This document shows positions 46,601 through 55,662 of a stretch of DNA of 64,000 nucleotides, in pieces. This DNA comes from Planctomycetota bacterium (GTDB lineage Bacteria > Planctomycetota > JAJSAM01 > JAJVHW01): positions 169,163 through 233,162 of the forward strand of contig JAJRPF010000020.1 of NCBI GenBank assembly GCA_024280885.1, read 5' to 3'. The position numbers and the translations under genes are program-made. Position 1 is the stretch's first letter, and each line of letters begins with the position of its first letter. Under the pieces are notes generated by a model, which saw only the letters and a program-made list of their open reading frames with translations, ran no database searches and was not told the DNA's origin.

Positions 46601-47331
46601 CGGCGCTGCAACGCCTTTTTCACGAAGGCCGCGACGACGTCGGCAACGCGCGCTAGCTCTGCCTGCTGACGCGCCCGACCTGCGCTGGCGACGGCGAACG
46701 AGTGGTCGCCGCCCGGGACGACGTGCAGCGAACCGGCGAGCCCGTTTGACTTGCGTACGCCGCGCAGCAGGTCCAGGTCGCAGAGCGGATCGCGTTCACC
46801 CTGGACGAAGAGCAGCGGCGTCCGGCAGCGCCGCAGGTGGTCCGCGCGCATGTCGGTCTGCGCTTCTGTGGTGCTCTTTGCTGGATGGCCCTTCTTCGCT
46901 GGATGTAGCGGGTAGCCCAGCAGGATCATCCCGGACGGCTTCACCTTGCCCTGGGCGCAGAGCACAGTCGCCACGCGCGCGCCGAGGCTCTTGCCGCCGA
47001 CGAAGAGCGGACCCGGTGGCGATCCGGTGCGCTTGCCCTGCGCGATCAGGACCTCCTGATACGCGTCAAGCAGAGTCTCCATCGCATCGGGTGGGCGTCG
47101 CGCGCCACTGCTGCGTTCCATGTATGGGAACTGGAAGCGGACGACGCCGAGCCCCCGCGCGCAGAATTCGGTGGCGTGGTCCTCCATGAACGACGAGCGC
47201 ATGCCCTCGGCCGCGCCGTGAGCGAGGACGACCACGGGCGTCGTGTGCGGCGTGAATGCATCCGGGACGTCGATGATCATGCTCACCGAGCCGCCGCGCC
47301 GCAGGGTCGCCGTGAAGCAGTGTTCCTCCAC
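46597..47331 (-). CDS. Alpha/beta hydrolase of the KANL3/TEX30-like type
   Basis: A 244-aa hydrolase from GTG at 47331; an open frame continues to 47445 but overlaps the signal peptidase gene. The nucleophile elbow is GGKSLGAR (Ser), the acid is likely Asp in QGERDPLCD, and the base His is in GGDHSF. VVLAHGAAEGMRSSF supplies the oxyanion region. The substrate is unknown. It is coupled to the downstream molybdopterin protein by a 4-bp overlap. Confidence 0.78.
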   Translation of the reverse strand: MEEHCFTATLRRGGSVSMIIDVPDAFTPHTTPVVVLAHGAAEGMRSSFMEDHATEFCARGLGVVRFQFPYMERSSGARRPPDAMETLLDAYQEVLIAQGKRTGSPPGPLFVGGKSLGARVATVLCAQGKVKPSGMILLGYPLHPAKKGHPAKSTTEAQTDMRADHLRRCRTPLLFVQGERDPLCDLDLLRGVRKSNGLAGSLHVVPGGDHSFAVASAGRARQQAELARVADVVAAFVKKALQRR

Positions 47332-47387
47332 CGTCTCATTCTGCCGGGAGGGACGGACACATTCCGAGGCAGCTGACGGGCAGCGCG

Positions 47388-49256
47388 CTACCGCGGCGCG
47401 GGATGCGGGCTCGTCGCCGGATCGCGCCAGCGCGCTGGCGGCCACACGATCAGGATCGGCTTGCCGACCAGTCGTGAGCGATGGACCGCGCCGTTGCGGC
47501 GGCTGTCCTGGCTGTTCCCCGAGTTGTCACCCAGCATGAAGAAGTCGTTCGGTCCGAGCTCGTAGACATCGTTGCTGGCGTAGTTCTCGGGCGTGTAGAA
47601 GATGTCGCGCTCGATGCTGATGGGCTTGATCGTCGCCGCGCCGTCGCGCACGCGAAACTCAACGACCGAGGCTTGGGACTCGCGCTTCGGGAAGCTCGGC
47701 TGCGGCAGGTCGTGGCGGAGCCGCAGGTCTCCCATCTCGAGCCGTAGGACGCGGTCCACCTGCGAGAAGAGCACACGCGTCGGCGCGTCGACGGTGATGT
47801 TGGGAACCTCCGCGCTCGCCACTTCCTCGCCTTCGGTGAAGACGGCCACCTTGCCCACTGAGATCACCGCGTCGTACGTGGCGGCTCCGCGACTCAGCCG
47901 GATAACGACCGTCGAGTCCGCGTCGGAGAGCGTGATATCCGCGGCGACGCGCAGGTCAGGGCACGGGTAGAAGCCGCCCTCGTAGTCGCCGGTTGCGGCA
48001 TCGTAGAGGTCGTCGTTGACGATGTCGCGCCAGCGCAGGCGCGCGTCCTCGCCCGCGGCGGGCTGCTTGGCGGTGTACCCGGTCATGGAACTCAACTCCC
48101 AGCGTCCGACCACGTTCTCCCAGAGTTCGGTCTGCTCGTCGAACACCTGGTCGTGCGCGGCCTCCAGCGACTCCGGATTGTCGGCGCGGGCGCGCTTCCA
48201 CACGTCGTCCCAGTGATAGAGCCGGAAGAGGAGCGCCTCGTAGATGCGGCCCTCTTTCCGCACGAGTTCGCCGTTCACATAGACGTCGCCCTGGCGCAGC
48301 TGTAGGGTCTCGTTCGGGAGTCCGACGCAGCGCTTGACGTAGTTCTTCCGCTCGGAGCCCCAGCCGTCGAACACGTAGACATCGAAGCGCTCGGGCGGCC
48401 CGGATAGGCGGTTGACCAGGATGCGATCGCCGTTCCTGCGGTCGCCGTGGAGCGTCGGCTCCATCGATCGCGTGGGGATGTGGTACGCGGTCAACATCTG
48501 CAGGCGCACGAAGATGATCACGCCGACGATGCCGAGGAGGATCGTCGCGTCGTAGATCGCGAGCCCCGCCAAGGTCTCCGCGATGCCGCGCGGAAAGAGC
48601 ACCGTGCGACGCCCCTCCGCACTGCGCTTCAGGTCCGTCCGGATGCGCCATTGGTCGCCGAAGTGGCGGAGCACGTCGTCGGCGTCCGCTTCGCTGATCG
48701 GCGCGCCGTCGGTTGTTGCCCGCGCGGCATCCACAAGGTGATCCAGGATGTCGCGCCGGACGTCGTCCTGGAGCTGCGGCGCAAATTTGAGCCCGCGGAC
48801 CATCTTGTCTGCGGCTGTCTGCAGGACCACCGGCGCATCCTCAAGCCCGGCTGCCGGGAGGTCGGTTGCGACGTCGGACGGCGGGTCGTTCGCGTCGGAC
48901 ACCGTCAGGGCCGGCGCACCTCTCGACGTGGAAGCGGCGGCGGTGAAGAGGCGCCGGCGTCCCGCCGGGGTCTCGCGGCACGCGGTCGTGACGGCTCCGC
49001 TGCGGCGCAACTGCAGTAGCGCGGCGTGCACGAAACCCCGCCGGCCGTCGAGGAACCCCGGCCAGGTGGTTTCGACGGCCTCGGTTAGCTCGAATGCCGT
49101 GAGGGGCCGGTCCCTCAGGAGCCGGCAGAGCGCCGCAAGGAACTCCTCCGTGCCGTGCGGCGCAGATGCTGTGACGGCATCCGGGGCCGCGCTGACGTCG
49201 ATGGCGTCGGCGACGGGAGTCTCTGGGGCGATGGGAGACGTGGGCTCGGAGTTCAC
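47388..49256 (-). CDS. lepB: Multi-domain signal peptidase I
   Basis: A 622-aa protein, far longer than usual. Residues about 35-105 form a PadR-like winged helix (TEEFLAALCRLLRDRPLTAF, then FVHAALLQLRRSGAV). Residues about 145-215 resemble a HAAS-type helical region (LQDDVRRDILDHLVDAAR). One span follows at 232-254. The S26 catalytic Ser264 is in PTRSMEPTLHG and Lys308 in KNYVKRCVGLPNE. A beta-rich insertion of about 230 residues separates these from the closing GDNSGNSQDSRRNG motif (577 on). It should cleave Sec signal peptides. GTG start at 49256. Confidence 0.88.
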   Translation of the reverse strand: MNSEPTSPIAPETPVADAIDVSAAPDAVTASAPHGTEEFLAALCRLLRDRPLTAFELTEAVETTWPGFLDGRRGFVHAALLQLRRSGAVTTACRETPAGRRRLFTAAASTSRGAPALTVSDANDPPSDVATDLPAAGLEDAPVVLQTAADKMVRGLKFAPQLQDDVRRDILDHLVDAARATTDGAPISEADADDVLRHFGDQWRIRTDLKRSAEGRRTVLFPRGIAETLAGLAIYDATILLGIVGVIIFVRLQMLTAYHIPTRSMEPTLHGDRRNGDRILVNRLSGPPERFDVYVFDGWGSERKNYVKRCVGLPNETLQLRQGDVYVNGELVRKEGRIYEALLFRLYHWDDVWKRARADNPESLEAAHDQVFDEQTELWENVVGRWELSSMTGYTAKQPAAGEDARLRWRDIVNDDLYDAATGDYEGGFYPCPDLRVAADITLSDADSTVVIRLSRGAATYDAVISVGKVAVFTEGEEVASAEVPNITVDAPTRVLFSQVDRVLRLEMGDLRLRHDLPQPSFPKRESQASVVEFRVRDGAATIKPISIERDIFYTPENYASNDVYELGPNDFFMLGDNSGNSQDSRRNGAVHRSRLVGKPILIVWPPARWRDPATSPHPAPR

Positions 49257-49379
49257 TGGATGACGTTAGCGGCTCGCGGCGGAGACGCCGAAGTGTGTGT
49301 GTGCCTGGCGACGCGCCGCGTGCGTGGTCGCTTGGACGCACAGGAGCGCCGGCACCGGAAACACGAACCGCCCCGGCGG

Positions 49380-49991
49380 TCAGCACTCCGTCGATTTCTC
49401 GCCACGGTCTTTGGGCTGGCTCTCCGCTCGCCGGATCAGCACGAGGAACGCGATGAAGTCGTAGAGCGCGTGGACGACGACGGGGGCGACGAGCGACTCT
49501 GTCACGATCAGGATGCTGCCGAGATAGAGCCCGATACACGTCGCCAGCACCGCGTACGCCGGGGTGACGGCATGCACCAGGCCGAACGTGATCGAGGTGA
49601 CCACGAGCGCCGCCCACGGCCCCACGGTCGGCGTGATCCACGGCTGCATCCAGCCTCGAAAGAGCAACTCCTCGCCCAGTCCCGCCACGAGCGCCATCGC
49701 CAGCAACTCGTCCCACGTACACCGCCGGAAGATCGGGATGAACGTTGCGTCGAGCGCCTCGCGGATGCGCCGCAACGGAGCGAAACTCGTGCGGACGAAG
49801 AGCGCCAGAAACCCCAGCAGCGGCAGCGTGAGCACCACGCCTAGCCCCGCCTGCGCCGCGTCGAAGTCAAGTAGCGCGAAGACGGCGATATCGGTGACGC
49901 CGCCCAGCACGAACGCGACCCCGCCGAGGCTGGACTCGAAGAGAACCGCCGCGGCAAACGCCTTCCGTGACAACTCGCGGGATGGGTGCAT
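49380..49991 (-). CDS. CPBP-family intramembrane glutamic endopeptidase
   Basis: A 203-aa membrane protein with six spans. Motif 1 is GEELLFRGW (two Glu and Arg), motif 2 FGLVHAVTPAYA (His), and motif 3 VVVHALYDF (His), the CPBP/Rce1-like catalytic set. ATG at 49991 (MHPSRELSRK) is chosen over an upstream in-frame ATG at 50027 without features. The natural substrate is unknown. Confidence 0.85.
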   Translation of the reverse strand: MHPSRELSRKAFAAAVLFESSLGGVAFVLGGVTDIAVFALLDFDAAQAGLGVVLTLPLLGFLALFVRTSFAPLRRIREALDATFIPIFRRCTWDELLAMALVAGLGEELLFRGWMQPWITPTVGPWAALVVTSITFGLVHAVTPAYAVLATCIGLYLGSILIVTESLVAPVVVHALYDFIAFLVLIRRAESQPKDRGEKSTEC

Positions 49992-50049
49992 GGCGGGCAG
50001 CGTAGCGGCGGGGGGCGTGCTTCGCACGCTGACCTGCCGCTATCCTATG

Positions 50050-50490
50050 TTTGTGCCGACTCCGTCGGCACCCCTCGCTTCGCTCGAGTGTTCGGCTTCG
50101 GCCGCGCCTCCGGCTGCTTCAACCGGGGCTGCGCTCGGGGTTCGTGGCCTCGCATTGGGGTGGAGCCTCGACGCGGAAGTGCGCGCGTCGCGAGGTCGGG
50201 TTTCGCAGGCGGAATCCGCTCCCTGCGCCTCACGGTGTTGCGTTTGGGTCGCCTCCGGCTCCCCGCTCGCTCTCGCTCGCATGTTCGGCTTCGGTCGCAT
50301 CTCCGGCTGCTTCAACCGGGGCCGCGATCGGGTGTCGGCTCCGCGCCTCGGGGCGGGACCGTGACGTCTGAGTGAGCACGTCGCGAAGGCGGGTTTCGCA
50401 GGCGGAATCTGCTCTGTCAGTCTCACCGCGAGTGTCACGGTTTGTGCTGACGCACAAACCCCGCCACTCGCTCTCGTTTTCAGCACTGTC
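50050..50490. repeat. Tandem repeat with a 193-bp period, two copies plus a partial third
   Basis: The blocks gttcggcttcgg...cggctgcttcaaccgggg at 50090 and 50283, and gtcgcgagg/aggcgggtttcgcaggcggaatc at 50187 and 50380, are each exactly 193 bp apart. A third partial copy begins near 50452 (ccactcgctctcg). Hairpins GTGCCGAC/GTCGGCAC (about 50053-50072) and GGTTTGTG...CACAAACC (about 50439-50460) mark copy edges. Confidence 0.65.
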
Positions 50491-50584
50491 CTGGGGGTGG
50501 GGCTTCCCTCGGAGTCGTTGTTGCGGGACGTCTTGCGGCGCGTTCGGGTGCGTGGGCCCTCGCTACCTCCGCGCCGTCTTCAGA

Positions 50585-50693
50585 CAGACCGGGTCTCCGT
50601 TCGCGCCTTTTCACTGACTCTTCTGGTCGGAAGAGGCTCTTCGCTGCAGATGCATTCGGCGGATCGAAGAGGCGCGAAAGCAGACCCGGTCTG
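50585..50693. repeat. Long imperfect inverted repeat
   Basis: Arm 50585-50608 (CAGACCGGGTCTCCGTTCGC plus GCCT) pairs with 50670-50693, with 22 of 24 complementary, around a 61-nt centre. It could be a MITE-like element or a structured transcript. No terminal duplication is obvious. Confidence 0.5.
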
Positions 50694-50956
50694 GGCAACT
50701 CGAGAGACGACCCGGGTTGGCCGTTTTCTTCTGCCGCACCGCTCTCCTCCTCCGGTCCCCGCTCCCCCATCAACCGAGGGGGAGCGCGGCGTCGACGTCG
50801 CGTGCCTGGCTCAATGTCCCTGGCGCGGCGATGAGCCTCGCCCTCGTCAATGCGGGGGGCCGCGCGGAACAATTTGAGCCTGGCACGGTGTCTCGCCCCT
50901 CGACGAGTCGCGATCCATCTGGATCTACCCCATCCCCATCCCCATCCCCACGCACC

Positions 50957-52462
50957 TCACAGGTCGGTGATGTACTCGTGCCACTCCTTCTCCAGCACGG
51001 CCACGTCGCCGAAGGTGCTCCGGAAGGCTGCTGTCCAGCGTTCCGCGGGTGACTCATTGGCGGGCGGCGTGAGCGTGAGGAAGCGCGCGAATGCCTCCTT
51101 GTGGCGGGGGAGCAGGAAGTGGGTGAGCGCCCAGGCTTCAGCGTATGCCAGTGCGCTCTCGCCTCTCGGGTAGGCCGCCCCCGAGACGATGGGCAGCACG
51201 TGGCCGCCGATGCCGCGTGCCCACCCGCGGCGTACGTCGCGGAGGCGCTCGCGATTGACGGCTTCGGGCACGATGGCCGAGGGGGCCGATGACTCGAAGA
51301 GGGTTGCGAACCCCTCGTTCAGCCAGGTCGGCTGGTCGCCGCGTGAGAGACCCGCGCGAAATGCGATCTGGTGGCACGCTTCGTGGAGGGCGGACGCCAC
51401 GGACTCCGACGTCCACCATGAGTTCAGGCGGTGTCGATACTGCTCCAGCTGGCGTCCGGCGAGGCGGAGACTGTCGCGTTCGGCCGCGAGTTGGCGCTCC
51501 AGATTGTCCAGTTGTTTGACCCGAGCGTCCTTCCGGGTCGCGCCGGCGCGATCCCCCGGAGTCGGGTGCCACGCATCGACCTCGGCCCGTGCCGCCTCAA
51601 GTTGCGTCTCATCTGTATCGAGTTCCGCGGCCCGCGTGGCGATCGCCTCGACGTTTTCCCGGATCTTCGCTTCGGCGCTCTCGGCCGTCGGCGCGGTGCC
51701 GGCGTCGAAGAGCAGGATGCGCCCGGTCTGACCGACGAAGAGCCCGTTCAATCCCTCGAGGCTGCCTTTGGGAAGGCCGGTGGCGCGCGCCCAATTGCCG
51801 TGATCGGCGAAGAGAAATGCCTCGAGTCGGCCCTCGACGGGACGCGGTCGGAGGCCGAGACGAAGGACGAAGCGATGGTATGCGCGCCACGTGGCCTCCA
51901 GCATCGCGCCGCATGCGCGTGCTGTGTCCGCATCGACATCGTGCGCGATCCGCCAGTGTGTGGAGCGATGGAGTCGCGCTCCCTCGCCGAATGCGGCGAG
52001 CATCCGTCTCGTGGCCGAGGCGTCGTCAGGCGTTGTGCGATCCAGGACGCGCCACTTCCAGAGCCGTTCGGAGATCGCGTCGTCGCCGGGGGCCCATGCG
52101 GCGGCGAGCCCCAGAAGTTCGCCCTCGTCGTCGGCTCGGCGAAGTTCACGCGCCGTGGCGGCGAGCGCGAGGGCGGCGGGGACGTCTCCGCGCGTCAGCG
52201 CCGCACGCTCGCGCTCGTACGCAGCCTCCGGCAGCTCGGCACGCTCGACGCGCTCGACCCGCCAGCGCGGGAGCGAGAGTACCCCGCCCGGGACCTCGAT
52301 CTTGACGGGATCGCCATCCTCGACCACGCGACCAACGAGCTGGCGCCCACCCTTCAGGTGCACGACGTCCGCGCGCGCCGCCGGTGCCAACCCGACGATG
52401 AGTGCGAAGGTGAGCGCGATGATCGGGAGGCTCGCGCGGAGCGGGAGGATAGGGGAAGACAC
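50957..52462 (-). CDS. Secreted gluzincin peptidase of the peptidase-MA type
   Basis: A 501-aa exported protein from GTG at 52462 (AAGG upstream), with signal peptide 1-30 (APAARAD). A short beta domain (VHLKGGRQLVGRVVEDGDPVKI) opens the mature part, and a coiled-coil of Glu/Arg-rich helices lies at about 265-350. HEACHQIAF gives HExxH, and TWLNEGFATLFE gives the third zinc ligand. The open frame upstream of 52462 is discounted as low-complexity. Related to the genes at 22706 and 53199. Confidence 0.75.
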   Translation of the reverse strand: MSSPILPLRASLPIIALTFALIVGLAPAARADVVHLKGGRQLVGRVVEDGDPVKIEVPGGVLSLPRWRVERVERAELPEAAYERERAALTRGDVPAALALAATARELRRADDEGELLGLAAAWAPGDDAISERLWKWRVLDRTTPDDASATRRMLAAFGEGARLHRSTHWRIAHDVDADTARACGAMLEATWRAYHRFVLRLGLRPRPVEGRLEAFLFADHGNWARATGLPKGSLEGLNGLFVGQTGRILLFDAGTAPTAESAEAKIRENVEAIATRAAELDTDETQLEAARAEVDAWHPTPGDRAGATRKDARVKQLDNLERQLAAERDSLRLAGRQLEQYRHRLNSWWTSESVASALHEACHQIAFRAGLSRGDQPTWLNEGFATLFESSAPSAIVPEAVNRERLRDVRRGWARGIGGHVLPIVSGAAYPRGESALAYAEAWALTHFLLPRHKEAFARFLTLTPPANESPAERWTAAFRSTFGDVAVLEKEWHEYITDL

Positions 52463-52531
52463 GGTCCTTCCCCTTCGGCAGGAATCGTGGCGGCGCTCCA
52501 GTCGGGGGGGTGCGGCGGGTAGCCTCGCAGC

Positions 52532-52936
52532 GTGCGCTGGACTCGTCGTCGTCTGATTGCCCTCGCCGCGCTCGCGGCTGTCGTGCTCGCGCCCGGATGG
52601 CGCGCCGTTCTGGTGCCGGTCCCGCACGCCGAGGTACTCGCGGCTGCCCGCGCATCGTCGGCGGCCCGCGTCTTCGGGATCAGCCTCAGTGACGCGCCGC
52701 GGTCGGAGCGCTGGCATGCCCAGTACGTCGACCGTGCGCTGCCCGTGATCTGCCACGATCTCGGCGTGCGGTCATCTCTGCCGTCGCTGCTCCCCCCGGA
52801 CTTCGCCGCCCATCTGGCCGCCGGGGCCGAGCGCGCCGACGGCTATTTTCGTGTCGTGACCTCCACGCACTGGCCGTGGTGGCGACCCGGTGGAGGCGTG
52901 GCTTGGGAGGTTCCTGGGGCGGCGCAGGATGGCTGA
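52532..52936 (+). CDS. Small exported hypothetical protein
   Basis: A 134-aa product from GTG at 52532 with an N-terminal hydrophobic segment (about 8-28). The remainder is Ala/Arg/Pro-rich, with two Trp-rich bits near the end (THWPWWRPGGG). No family is recognised. It is divergent from the peptidase at 52462 with a 69-bp spacer. Confidence 0.45.
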   Translation: MRWTRRRLIALAALAAVVLAPGWRAVLVPVPHAEVLAAARASSAARVFGISLSDAPRSERWHAQYVDRALPVICHDLGVRSSLPSLLPPDFAAHLAAGAERADGYFRVVTSTHWPWWRPGGGVAWEVPGAAQDG

Positions 52937-53122
52937 CGCGGGGACGCAACGACGCGGTGTCTGTTCTCGTCGTGTGTTCTCGCAGTGTATTCTCGCTGGG
53001 CGTCCTCGACTGGGCACCGCTGCGCCTGGAGAGTGTCCCCGATCCAGGACATGGCGCCCTCAGATGAGGTCGGCATGGCGCGTGCGGTCAACGTGCGACG
53101 TGGTGAAGTGGCAAGCGCCGAA

Positions 53123-53186
53123 GAGAAGCAGAGACGGTGAGAAGCAGAGACCGTGAGACGCAGAGACCGTGAGAAATAGAGACAGT
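53123..53186 (+). repeat. Four tandem copies of a 16-bp unit upstream of a peptidase-like gene
   Basis: The units GAGAAGCAGAGACGGT, GAGAAGCAGAGACCGT, GAGACGCAGAGACCGT and GAGAAATAGAGACAGT follow without gaps. They end 12 bp before the GTG of the next gene. They may be a multi-site operator or a minisatellite. Confidence 0.75.
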
Positions 53187-53198
53187 GGAGGTGGACCC

Positions 53199-54821
53199 GT
53201 GAGACTCCGGACCTTGGCGCTGGCTGGCGTGCTGGCACTTGGCGCGACGTACGCGCAGCAGACAGTCGCGCCGCAGATTGCGCGTGCGGCCAATGACACT
53301 CCCGCCGACTGGGAGAAGAAGTTCGAGCGCACGCTCGACAACGCGGTGAAGGAGTACGGCAAGCTCTCGAAGTGGTGCAACAAGAACCACCTTGAGTGGA
53401 CGGGCAACTACGTCCGTCGCCGTGGCTTCATGTTCCGCCCCGATCATGAGGAATTGCGCGCCTACTTCGGCTACGAGAAGTGGGAAGACGGGCGCTGGCG
53501 CCAGAACGACATCAAGCGCGACGAGTTCCGCTCGATCATCGACGAGGACGACCCCAACGCGGGCAAGTACCCGAAGAACGTCGCGAAGGCGCAGACGAAG
53601 ATCGCGGGCTGGTTCCGCGGCCTCGGCAGCAAGGCCGACAAACTCGCCGCCGAGACCGGCGACGCGGCCTGGACGCCCCTAGCTGACCGCGCGTGGGAAC
53701 GGGCCCTGATGGCTGACCCCGATGGCAAATACGCCAAGCAGGCGCACCAGGCGTTGGAGCATCCGCAGTTCGACGGCGAGTACGTCTCGCCCTTCAAGCT
53801 GCGGTTCCTCGAGGCCCGCAAGTCCCGTCGTGAGGCGGGCGAGGCGCTTGCCGCCAAGATGTTCGACATCGAGCAGGTGCCGGCCGATGGCTTCATCCCG
53901 GAGGCGGGCTTGGAAGCTGTCGGGACGAAGGCCACGCGGATGCTGATCAACACCACGCACTCGCAAGAGGTCAGCGATCGGCTCGCGCAGTGGTCGATGC
54001 GTGCGATCGAGGACATCACCGAGCGCTACGGATTCCCGGAGGCGGTCGGCGATCGCCTCGGTGTCCGGAAGTTCGACGTCCTGAAGCAGGGCAAGGAAGA
54101 GCTCAAGCCCTACCTCACCAACGGTGCGAAATGGGACAGGGCCAAGATCACCAAGTACCTCGAGTACTTCAGTGGCATGGGCGTCCGCGGCGGCACGTTC
54201 GTGTCTGCCAGTGGTGATGGCGCCGGCTCGGACGACATGGTCATCCACCAGAGCGGCCACGCCACGGCGGGGGCTGCGATGTCGATGGCGCTCTCGGACC
54301 TGGGTAACCGCCTGGGCTCGAACACGAGTGGCATCGAGGATTGGCTTCGCGAGTCGATTGCGTACGACTGCACGCGGCGCCTCACGGCGACGACGCTCAC
54401 GACGTGCGGCGAGTTCGGGAAGTACGGTCAAGACGTGACCCCGAAGCCCGGCGAGGATCTGTGGATCCAGTTGGCGCGGCGTCAGGTCGAGATGGACGAC
54501 GACGTTGCACTGACGCGTCTGTGGCACCTCACGCTCAACGATGTGCGCGGTCCGGAGACGGTGAAGGGGTACGCGCTCCTGCAGTACCTCTTCGAGCAGG
54601 ACACGGCGATGGCCCAGAAGTTCATCTGGCACGCACTCGCCCACGGCACACCGGCGGCGGTGGTCGATGTCTACTCGGAGTGGCTCGGAACCGAGAAGCC
54701 CGACGACAGCGACGCGACGGCCGAGACGTACAAGAACGGTGCGTTCAATCAGCCCGCGTACCAGGCTGCGATGAACGCGCTCGACGACCGTTACCGCGAG
54801 TGGATACTCAAGGCCTGGTAG
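53199..54821 (+). CDS. Secreted peptidase-MA-like protein with altered catalytic Glu
   Basis: A 540-aa exported protein from GTG at 53199 (GGAGGTGG upstream); signal 1-31. It shares the layout of the window's other gluzincins, with a basic helical N-terminal half and a C-terminal catalytic-like domain. The HExxH position reads IHQSGHATAG, keeping both His but with Gln for the catalytic Glu. A plausible third ligand Glu is in DWLRESIAYDC. It is probably a pseudo-enzyme or zinc-binding protein. A terminator follows. Confidence 0.7.
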   Translation: MRLRTLALAGVLALGATYAQQTVAPQIARAANDTPADWEKKFERTLDNAVKEYGKLSKWCNKNHLEWTGNYVRRRGFMFRPDHEELRAYFGYEKWEDGRWRQNDIKRDEFRSIIDEDDPNAGKYPKNVAKAQTKIAGWFRGLGSKADKLAAETGDAAWTPLADRAWERALMADPDGKYAKQAHQALEHPQFDGEYVSPFKLRFLEARKSRREAGEALAAKMFDIEQVPADGFIPEAGLEAVGTKATRMLINTTHSQEVSDRLAQWSMRAIEDITERYGFPEAVGDRLGVRKFDVLKQGKEELKPYLTNGAKWDRAKITKYLEYFSGMGVRGGTFVSASGDGAGSDDMVIHQSGHATAGAAMSMALSDLGNRLGSNTSGIEDWLRESIAYDCTRRLTATTLTTCGEFGKYGQDVTPKPGEDLWIQLARRQVEMDDDVALTRLWHLTLNDVRGPETVKGYALLQYLFEQDTAMAQKFIWHALAHGTPAAVVDVYSEWLGTEKPDDSDATAETYKNGAFNQPAYQAAMNALDDRYREWILKAW

Positions 54822-54855
54822 AGATCCTCAGCGACGCTTCGGCGTACCGAATGGG

Positions 54856-54883
54856 GGCCCGACTTCCGCAAGGGAGTCGGGCC
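54856..54883 (+). terminator. Terminator hairpin after the peptidase-like gene
   Basis: GGCCCGACT pairs perfectly with AGTCGGGCC (9 bp) around a 10-base loop, followed by TTCGCGATT. It lies 35 nt after the stop and before the sulfotransferase gene. Confidence 0.6.
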
Positions 54884-54957
54884 TTCGCGATTCCCTCCGG
54901 CGCCGAACGGCCCGCGCGACGTTGGGGCCGCGCCGCGTCGCGGGTAGATAGGGAGGC

Positions 54958-55662
54958 GTGAGCGCCCAATCCCCTTCTCGTGTCGTGGCCATCCTCGGAA
55001 TGCACCGCAGCGGCACGTCGTGGCTCGCGGGCAGTCTCGAGGAGATGGGCGTGGCCCTCGGCGAGGTCTCGACCGCCGATCCGCACAACCGCAAGGGCAA
55101 CCGCGAGAGCCCGGAGTTGATGGCGCTCCATGACGGCGTTCTGCGCAGCAACGATGGTTCGTGGAAGAAGCCTCCGCGGCGGCGCATCTGGTCCGCCGAG
55201 CACTCCGCGGCACTGACGGAATACGTCGCGCGCATGGATGCGACGCATCCGCTCTGGGGCTTCAAGGATCCGCGGGCTCTCCTCGTCTTCGATGAGTGGG
55301 TGCGCTCGGTACCGCAGCTCGAACGCGTCGGCATCTACCGCCATCCCGCGGCGGTGCAGCGCTCCCTGCACGCGCGCAATCCGCGCTTCGATCGGAGCCG
55401 CTCGGTGAAGTTGTGGGCGGCGTACAACACGGCGCTCGTCGCGGAGCACCGCCGCGCACCCTTCCCGCTGCTGCGTTTCGACGTGGCGCCGTCCGACGTC
55501 AACGCGCAACTCCGCGCGGTTGCGGCTGCCCTCGATCTCCCGGTGTCCGATGCGGCGTTCTTCGACGAGTCCCTCGTGCACCAGACCGAGGACGAGCCGA
55601 AGATCCCGTGGACGTGTCGCAAGCTCTGGGCGTATCTCGAAGAGCAGCGGTTGCGGCCGTGA
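54958..55662 (+). CDS. Sulfotransferase-family protein
   Basis: A 234-aa soluble protein from GTG at 54958. The 5'-PAPS loop is ILGMHRSGTSWLAGSLEEMG (about residues 12-31). The 3'-phosphate-binding region is VGIYRHPAAVQRSL. HPLWGFKDPRAL is typical of bacterial sulfotransferase-like proteins. The acceptor is unknown. The next gene, a glycosyltransferase-like protein, overlaps by GTGA, so the two probably act on the same glycan or cell-surface product. Confidence 0.82.
   Translation: MSAQSPSRVVAILGMHRSGTSWLAGSLEEMGVALGEVSTADPHNRKGNRESPELMALHDGVLRSNDGSWKKPPRRRIWSAEHSAALTEYVARMDATHPLWGFKDPRALLVFDEWVRSVPQLERVGIYRHPAAVQRSLHARNPRFDRSRSVKLWAAYNTALVAEHRRAPFPLLRFDVAPSDVNAQLRAVAAALDLPVSDAAFFDESLVHQTEDEPKIPWTCRKLWAYLEEQRLRP

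Larger units (their letters stand above)
49992..50956. other. Repeat-rich intergenic region; no gene seen
   Basis: About 965 nt without a credible gene. It holds a 193-bp-period tandem repeat (50050-50490), a long inverted repeat (50585-50693), one copy of GAGCCTGGCAC (50876-50886) and a CATCCC run (about 50930-50950). Short frames here are translations of the repeats. Confidence 0.5.

Noticed and set aside
50040..50486. Short open frames in the 50-51 kb intergenic region
   Set aside because: They exist in several frames on both strands and simply translate the 193-bp repeat units.
53123..53186. CRISPR array
   Set aside because: The four 16-bp units are contiguous without spacers, and no cas genes are present.
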